This document shows positions 59,493 through 64,000 of a stretch of DNA of 64,000 bases, piece by piece. The translations under genes were made by a program, and so were the position numbers. This stretch comes from Pseudomonas anguilliseptica (lineage in GTDB: Bacteria > Pseudomonadota > Gammaproteobacteria > Pseudomonadales > Pseudomonadaceae). Location of the stretch: assembly GCF_900105355.1 (NCBI RefSeq), contig NZ_FNSC01000001.1, positions 310,001 through 374,000 on the forward strand, written 5' to 3'. Positions within the stretch are counted from its first letter, which is position 1; each line of letters opens with the position of its first letter. Below the pieces are notes generated by a model. The model made no database searches. It was given only the letters and a program-made list of their open reading frames with translations, and had not been told where the DNA came from.

Positions 59493-59526
59493 CAGACGGG
59501 GGTAGGTGGTTTGCTGTAGCAGGGGC

Positions 59527-59841
59527 TTACAGGGTTTTAGTGTACAACCAGACCAGCACAACCACGCCAATGACAAACAACGCCTTACGCTTTATCGAGT
59601 CGTGTCGTTCTCTGTCTGCTTTTACGTGCTGGTAAGCCTGCACGTCATCCATGCCTTGAATTTTATAGTTCAGCACGTGATTCATTTGGCCTTGAATGCG
59701 CTTGTTGTGGTTGCTGTTGTTGAACGCCACGATCACCTAGACGATCACCCAAAAGCCCATTGTGATGAGGCTCAAGATCAGATGCAGAATGTGGTTGGTG
59801 GTCTTCTTCTGGCTATTGAGTATAAAAATCTGTTCGTTCAT
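59527..59841 (-). pseudogene. Small two-helix membrane protein with an internal amber codon
   Basis: From the ATG at 59841 the frame reads MNEQIFILNSQKKTTNHILH and a first membrane helix (LILSLITMGFWVIV), then TAG at 59737-59739 (codon 35). It continues in the same frame with VIVAFNNSNHNKRI, then a hydrophilic middle and a second helix (ALFVIGVVVLVWLYT). The context W-V-I-V-stop-V-I-V suggests a lost Trp (TGG to TAG). Proteins with this plan occur in phages and mobile elements, but no function is known. A GTG right after the stop could restart a 69-residue product. Confidence 0.65.
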
Positions 59842-59943
59842 GCCGTACTTCCCTGTTCACATGGCGTTGATTAGCTCAGATATTAGCAGCGACCCAGCGG
59901 CCAGCACGCCTTGTATCAAGCGCCCTGTTTTCTCGGCGGGGGG

Positions 59944-60150
59944 TTAGGTCAGAAACTCCAATTCGTCACGCAGGATTAGAACGCTGTCAGGTGCTTCTAT
60001 GGCAATCCTGACTTTGCCTTCTCTGGTGACTTCGGAAATGGTGACGGTGATGCCCTTGCGGATCAGGTCGCTGATGTTGTCTAGATGCTCGGGCCTGATA
60101 GTCAGCCGAAGCCCTTGGTCTGCCTTCCTTGTCAGCATCAGTCTACCCAC
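59944..60150 (-). CDS. csrA: CsrA/RsmA-family RNA-binding regulator
   Basis: CsrA proteins are dimeric post-transcriptional regulators that bind GGA-containing hairpins. The GTG at 60150, four bases after GGAGAG, gives 68 residues, MGRLMLTRKADQGLRLTIRP. This keeps the first beta strand (R-L-M-L-T-R matches the canonical M-L-I-L-T-R); the later ATG would cut it. The second RNA-binding surface is kept in VLILRDELEF, with the conserved Arg. The rest diverges from chromosomal RsmA, as in paralogues carried by mobile elements. Its leader CAAGGAG could allow autoregulation. Confidence 0.9.
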   Translation of the reverse strand: MGRLMLTRKADQGLRLTIRPEHLDNISDLIRKGITVTISEVTREGKVRIAIEAPDSVLILRDELEFLT

Positions 60151-60464
60151 GGTTCTCTCCTTGATTTGTGGTTGCTAGGGAGAGATTAGACAGTTTCAGG
60201 CAGGACGCCAGCCGGCAGATTTGGGTAGAAAATATGGGTAGAAATGCTGTGTAGCAATTTGTTTATATTATTGATTTATATAGACTTTTTTAAATAAAGA
60301 TAAAAACACAGCTTGTACATCGAAGTCTCCGCCGGCAAGACTGATAAAAACAGCTCGATAATGATGCCACACAATAATGGCATTCTGCCTTATTGGGTAT
60401 TCGCGCACCCCATCACACTTGCACCCTATGACCGGGCAATGTGCTGTGTGTTCAACGCATTAGC
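60151..60464. other. Right edge of the AT-rich region
   Basis: The stretch has two copies of TGGGTAGAAA (60222-60231 and 60235-60244), a very AT-rich block at 60250-60310, and then GC-rich DNA. The change of base composition near 60310 is the likely right boundary of the accessory region. I find no direct repeat matching the left side. A 74-codon frame at 60313 was rejected as a gene. Confidence 0.5.
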
Positions 60465-60746
60465 TCAATCAGCCAAGTTATACCCGCGCCAGAAACGCCG
60501 CCAACGGGCCATTAAACCGCTTACCGGCAGGTTATGACTGCCATCACAGTAAGGTAGACGTTGCGAGCGTGCACAACGGCAAAGCAGCAGAAATTGCTCA
60601 CGCTCAGGCCGCAGCTCAAGCACATCAGGGCAAACGGAAACACAATCGGGAAGCCGGGACGAACGTCCGCAGCGGCACAACAGCAAGGTATCGCCAGGTT
60701 TGACCTGGCGCACCTCAGGCAGAATCGGCGCAGGCTTACTCGACAT
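60465..60746 (-). CDS. Two-site CDGSH-type iron-sulfur protein
   Basis: This is a 93-residue protein with two CDGSH-like modules. The second is canonical: CRCARSQRLPYCDGSH (Cys56, Cys58, Cys67, His71), expected to hold a [2Fe-2S] cluster with three Cys and one His. The first reads CRCGRSSRLPDCVSVC (Cys24, Cys26, Cys35, Cys39), with a Cys exactly where His belongs. It lies 18 bp downstream of purL and is probably co-transcribed. The role is unknown; related proteins handle redox or cluster transfer. Confidence 0.85.
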   Translation of the reverse strand: MSSKPAPILPEVRQVKPGDTLLLCRCGRSSRLPDCVSVCPDVLELRPEREQFLLLCRCARSQRLPYCDGSHNLPVSGLMARWRRFWRGYNLAD

Positions 60747-60764
60747 AAGCCCGCACCAACCGGA

Positions 60765-63700
60765 TCAATCCACCCACACGCGGGCGTTGCGGAACATGCG
60801 CATCCAGCCTGCATCTTCCTGCCAGTCATCCGGCTTCCAGGAGTTCTGCACGGCGCGGAACACCCGCTCCGGGTGCGGCATCATGATGGTCACGCGGCCG
60901 TCGCGGCTGGTCAGACCGGTGATCCCACGCGGCGAACCGTTGGGGTTGGCCGGGTAGGTTTCGGTGACCTTGCCGTGGTTGTCGATAAAGCGCATGGCCA
61001 CGCAGCCGGACAGATCGGCCTCAAGCAGGGCCTCCTCGTTCTCGAACTCGGCATGCCCTTCGCCGTGGGCGATGGCGATCGGCATACGCGATCCGGCCAT
61101 GCCTTGCAGGAAGATCGATGCCGACTCCTGCACCTGAACCATGGCCACGCGCGCCTCGAACTGCTCCGAGCGGTTGCGCACGAAGTGCGGCCAGAACTCG
61201 GTGCCAGGGATCAGCTCGTGCAGGTTGCTCATCATCTGGCAGCCGTTGCACACGCCAAGGGCGAAGCTGTCCTTGCGCTCGAAGAACGCCTGGAAACCAT
61301 CACGGGCACGGGCGTTGAACAGGATCGACTTGGCCCAGCCCTCACCGGCACCCAGTACATCGCCGTAGGAGAAGCCGCCGCAGGCAACCAGGCCCTTGAA
61401 CTCTTCAAGACTGACGCGACCGCTGAGGATATCGCTCATATGCACATCGATCGCGTTGAAACCGGCGCGATCGAAGGCCGCTGCCATTTCCACCTGGCCG
61501 TTGACGCCCTGCTCACGCAGTACGGCGATCTGCGGACGTACACCCTTGCGGATGTACGGCGCGCTGATGTCCTGATTGACGTCGAAGCTGAGCTTGGCCG
61601 ACAAACCTGGGTTTTCCTCATCGAGGATGGCGTCGAACTCCTGCTCGGCGCACTGCACGTTGTCGCGCAGACGCTGGATCTGGTAGCTGGTTTGCGCCCA
61701 CTGGCGCTGCAACAGACGGCGCTGGCCGCCGAAGACCGGCCGACCGTTGAAGCTGATCGCCACGTCATCGCTGTTGACCGGCTGACCGATCACTGCCACG
61801 CAGTCGCCCAGACCGGCGGCACTGAACTGCGCCAGCACTTCCGGGGTGGCGTCCTGATGCACCTGGATCACCGCGCCCAGCTCTTCGTTGAACAATACGG
61901 CGGCCAGCTCGGCGCTGCTATCGGCCAAGGCGTCGAGGAACAGGTTCAAGCCGCAGTGGCCGGCGAAAGCCATTTCCAGCGCAGTTACCATCAGGCCACC
62001 GTCGGAACGGTCGTGGTAAGCGAGGATATGGCCGTCGGCATTCAGGCCCTGGATCACTGCGAAGAAGGCCTTGAGGTCTTCGGCGTCATCCACATCCGGC
62101 GCCTGGGTGCCGAGCTTGCCGTACACCTGAGTCAGGATCGAGGCGCCCATGCGGTTCTGCCCACGACCCAGGTCGATCAGGATCAGGTCGGTTTCGCCCT
62201 TGTCCATGCGCAGCTGCGGGGTCAGGGTCTTGCGGATATCGCTGACCGGAGCAAAGCCGGTCACCACCAACGACAGCGGCGAGGTCACGCTCTTGTCCGC
62301 GCCTTCGTCGCGCCATTGGGTTTTCATCGACATCGAGTCCTTGCCCACCGGAATGGTGATACCCAGCTCAGGGCACAGCTCCATGCCGACTGCTTTCACG
62401 GTGCCGTACAGACGCGCGTCTTCGCCCGGATGGCCAGCAGCGGCCATCCAGTTGGCGGACAGCTTGATATCGGACATCTTCTCGATGCGCGATGCGGCCA
62501 GGTTGGTCAGGGTCTCGCCAATCGCCATACGCCCGGATGCCGCAGCATCCAGCAGCGCCAGCGGCGTACGCTCGCCCATGGCCATGGCTTCACCGGTGTA
62601 CACGTCGAAGCTAGTGGCAGTCACAGCGCAATCGGCCACCGGCACCTGCCACGGGCCAACCATCTGATCACGAGCTACCAGACCGGTAATGGTACGGTCG
62701 CCGATGGTGATCAGAAAGCTCTTGCTGGCCACGACCGGGTGGTGCAGCACGCGGGTTACGGCTTCGTCGATGGCCAGGGTGCCGGCATCGAAATCATCGC
62801 CCAGCTCAGCTTCGCGGGCGGCCGAACGGTGCATGCGCGGCGGCTTGCCGAGCAGCACTTCCAGCGGCATGTCCACCGGGGTGTTGGCGAAATGGCTGTC
62901 AGTCACGGTCAGGTGGGCTTCTTCAGTGGCCTCACCGACCACGGCAAACGGGCAACGCTCGCGCTCACAGATGGCCTTGAACCGCTCGAAATCGACGGCG
63001 CTGACGGCCAGCACGTAACGCTCCTGGGACTCGTTGCTCCAGATCTCGTGCGGCGCCATGCCTGGCTCGTCATTCGGTACATTACGCAGCTCGAAACGGC
63101 CGCCACGGCCACCGTCGTTGACCAGCTCCGGGAAAGCGTTGGAAATACCGCCGGCGCCAACGTCATGAATAAAGGCGATGGGGTTGTTGTCACCCAGCTG
63201 CCAGCAACGGTCGATCACTTCCTGGCAACGGCGCTCCATTTCCGGGTTCTCGCGCTGCACCGAGGCGAAATCCAGGTCAGCCGAACTGGCACCGGTGGCG
63301 ACCGACGACGCGGCGCCACCACCCAGGCCGATCAGCATGGCTGGGCCGCCGAGCACGATCAGCTTGGCGCCGACGGTGATCTCGCCCTTCTGCACGTGAT
63401 CTGCACGGATGTTGCCCATACCGCCGGCGAGCATGATCGGCTTGTGGTAACCGCGCACTTCTTCGCCGCGCGGGGTCTGGATCGCCTGCTCGAAGGTACG
63501 GAAGTAGCCGGTCAGGGCCGGACGGCCGAATTCGTTGTTGAACGCCGCGCCACCCAGCGGGCCTTCAATCATGATGTCCAGCGCGGTAACAATGCGCTCG
63601 GGCTTGCCGTACGGCACTTCCCAGGGTTGCTCGAAACCAGGGATGTTCAGGTTGGATACGGTGAAACCAGTGAGGCCCGCTTTCGGCTTGGCACCGCGGC

Positions 63701-64000
63701 CGGTAGCACCTTCGTCGCGAATCTCGCCGCCGGAACCGGTGGACGCACCGGAGAACGGCGAGATAGCCGTCGGGTGGTTGTGGGTTTCCACCTTCATCAG
63801 GATATGCACGGGCTCCTGGGTCGCGCCGTACTGACGAGTCTCAGGGTCCGGGAAGAAACGACCAGCGACACTGCCGACGATCACCGAGGCGTTGTCCTTA
63901 TAAGCGGACAACACGCCTTCGTTGTGCATCTGGTAGGTGTTCTTGATCATGCCGAACAGGGATTTCTCTTGGCTCTCACCATCGATATCCCAGCTGGCAT
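60765..64000 (-). CDS. purL: Phosphoribosylformylglycinamidine synthase (PurL), 3' part
   Basis: PurL converts FGAR to FGAM with glutamine and ATP in purine synthesis. The frame is open to the window edge. The first visible residues are [20 protein letters not shown], so roughly the first 220 residues are outside. Motifs in order are [30 protein letters not shown] and [20 protein letters not shown] in the synthetase part, then the C-terminal glutaminase with [15 protein letters not shown] (nucleophile Cys) and [10 protein letters not shown]. The gene is intact as far as seen and ends [12 protein letters not shown]. Confidence 0.97.
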   Translation of the reverse strand, partial: ASWDIDGESQEKSLFGMIKNTYQMHNEGVLSAYKDNASVIVGSVAGRFFPDPETRQYGATQEPVHILMKVETHNHPTAISPFSGASTGSGGEIRDEGATGRGAKPKAGLTGFTVSNLNIPGFEQPWEVPYGKPERIVTALDIMIEGPLGGAAFNNEFGRPALTGYFRTFEQAIQTPRGEEVRGYHKPIMLAGGMGNIRADHVQKGEITVGAKLIVLGGPAMLIGLGGGAASSVATGASSADLDFASVQRENPEMERRCQEVIDRCWQLGDNNPIAFIHDVGAGGISNAFPELVNDGGRGGRFELRNVPNDEPGMAPHEIWSNESQERYVLAVSAVDFERFKAICERERCPFAVVGEATEEAHLTVTDSHFANTPVDMPLEVLLGKPPRMHRSAAREAELGDDFDAGTLAIDEAVTRVLHHPVVASKSFLITIGDRTITGLVARDQMVGPWQVPVADCAVTATSFDVYTGEAMAMGERTPLALLDAAASGRMAIGETLTNLAASRIEKMSDIKLSANWMAAAGHPGEDARLYGTVKAVGMELCPELGITIPVGKDSMSMKTQWRDEGADKSVTSPLSLVVTGFAPVSDIRKTLTPQLRMDKGETDLILIDLGRGQNRMGASILTQVYGKLGTQAPDVDDAEDLKAFFAVIQGLNADGHILAYHDRSDGGLMVTALEMAFAGHCGLNLFLDALADSSAELAAVLFNEELGAVIQVHQDATPEVLAQFSAAGLGDCVAVIGQPVNSDDVAISFNGRPVFGGQRRLLQRQWAQTSYQIQRLRDNVQCAEQEFDAILDEENPGLSAKLSFDVNQDISAPYIRKGVRPQIAVLREQGVNGQVEMAAAFDRAGFNAIDVHMSDILSGRVSLEEFKGLVACGGFSYGDVLGAGEGWAKSILFNARARDGFQAFFERKDSFALGVCNGCQMMSNLHELIPGTEFWPHFVRNRSEQFEARVAMVQVQESASIFLQGMAGSRMPIAIAHGEGHAEFENEEALLEADLSGCVAMRFIDNHGKVTETYPANPNGSPRGITGLTSRDGRVTIMMPHPERVFRAVQNSWKPDDWQEDAGWMRMFRNARVWVD

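Larger units (their letters stand above)
59110..59526. other. Intergenic region between the recombinase and the minus-strand genes
   Basis: These 417 bp hold two terminators (listed separately), a CGTGCT/AGCACG hairpin near 59373-59391 and many TA-rich steps. I see no gene in the middle part. Confidence 0.6.

Noticed and set aside
50377..60310. Complete prophage
   Set aside because: Only a tape-measure-like protein is phage-like; terminase, portal, capsid, tail tube and lysis genes are absent.
60313..60537. Small plus-strand gene of 74 codons
   Set aside because: It overlaps the CDGSH gene on the other strand, has no ribosome-binding site and no recognisable feature.

Overview
The window looks like a chromosome segment of a Pseudomonas-type gammaproteobacterium. 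The GC-rich coding style, the gene order secG-tpiA-glmM-folP-ftsH-rlmE, greA-carB-carA-dapB-dnaJ-dnaK-grpE and recN/fur/bamE/rnfH/ratA/smpB, and the protein sequences all fit that lineage. No species can be named from the sequence alone.

Layout. Positions 1-1300 are the edge of an integrative element: a frameshifted P4-type integrase beside the 3' end of tRNA-Leu(GAG). Positions 1300-23960 are conserved housekeeping DNA: protein export, glycolysis, cell-wall precursors, folate, FtsH protease, rRNA modification, carbamoyl-phosphate synthesis, lysine/peptidoglycan precursor synthesis, the DnaKJ-GrpE chaperones (with a clear heat-shock promoter), RecN (with a LexA-like box), Fur, BamE and SmpB. 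Positions 24000-48800 hold metabolic, envelope and regulatory genes: a LysE exporter with an internal stop, RsmC, a manganese exporter behind a yybP-ykoY riboswitch, a chemoreceptor broken at a 13-G run, a divergent SRAP protein, Mqo, a PilZ protein, pyruvate kinase, a ferredoxin reductase with a GGDEF protein, and class I fumarase. A kelch-like gene (frameshift) and an FKBP remnant (5' truncation) close this part.

Positions 49186-60300 are accessory. An intact IS5-family element (4-bp target duplication CTAA) is followed by about 10 kb of AT-richer DNA. This carries a long promoter-rich leader, a chain of tiny overlapping genes that look like ribbon-helix-helix proteins, a zinc-ribbon/HNH-like protein that runs out of frame into a second ORF, a 9-bp tandem repeat encoding Cys-Ala-Ser, a phage tape-measure-like protein split by an IS30-family element, a small serine recombinase and a CsrA paralogue. 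No terminase, portal, capsid, integrase or replication gene is visible. This is the best candidate here for an undescribed element, perhaps a phage satellite or a decayed phage-plasmid. Positions 60465-64000 return to core DNA: a two-site CDGSH-like protein and the 3' part of purL.

Two further points stand out. Two 3'-UTR elements (after the chemoreceptor and mqo) fold into the same pair of hairpins with compensatory base changes and carry GGA motifs of the CsrA/RsmA type. Seven genes are broken in one 64-kb window, which points either to recent decay or to residual sequence error at some sites.
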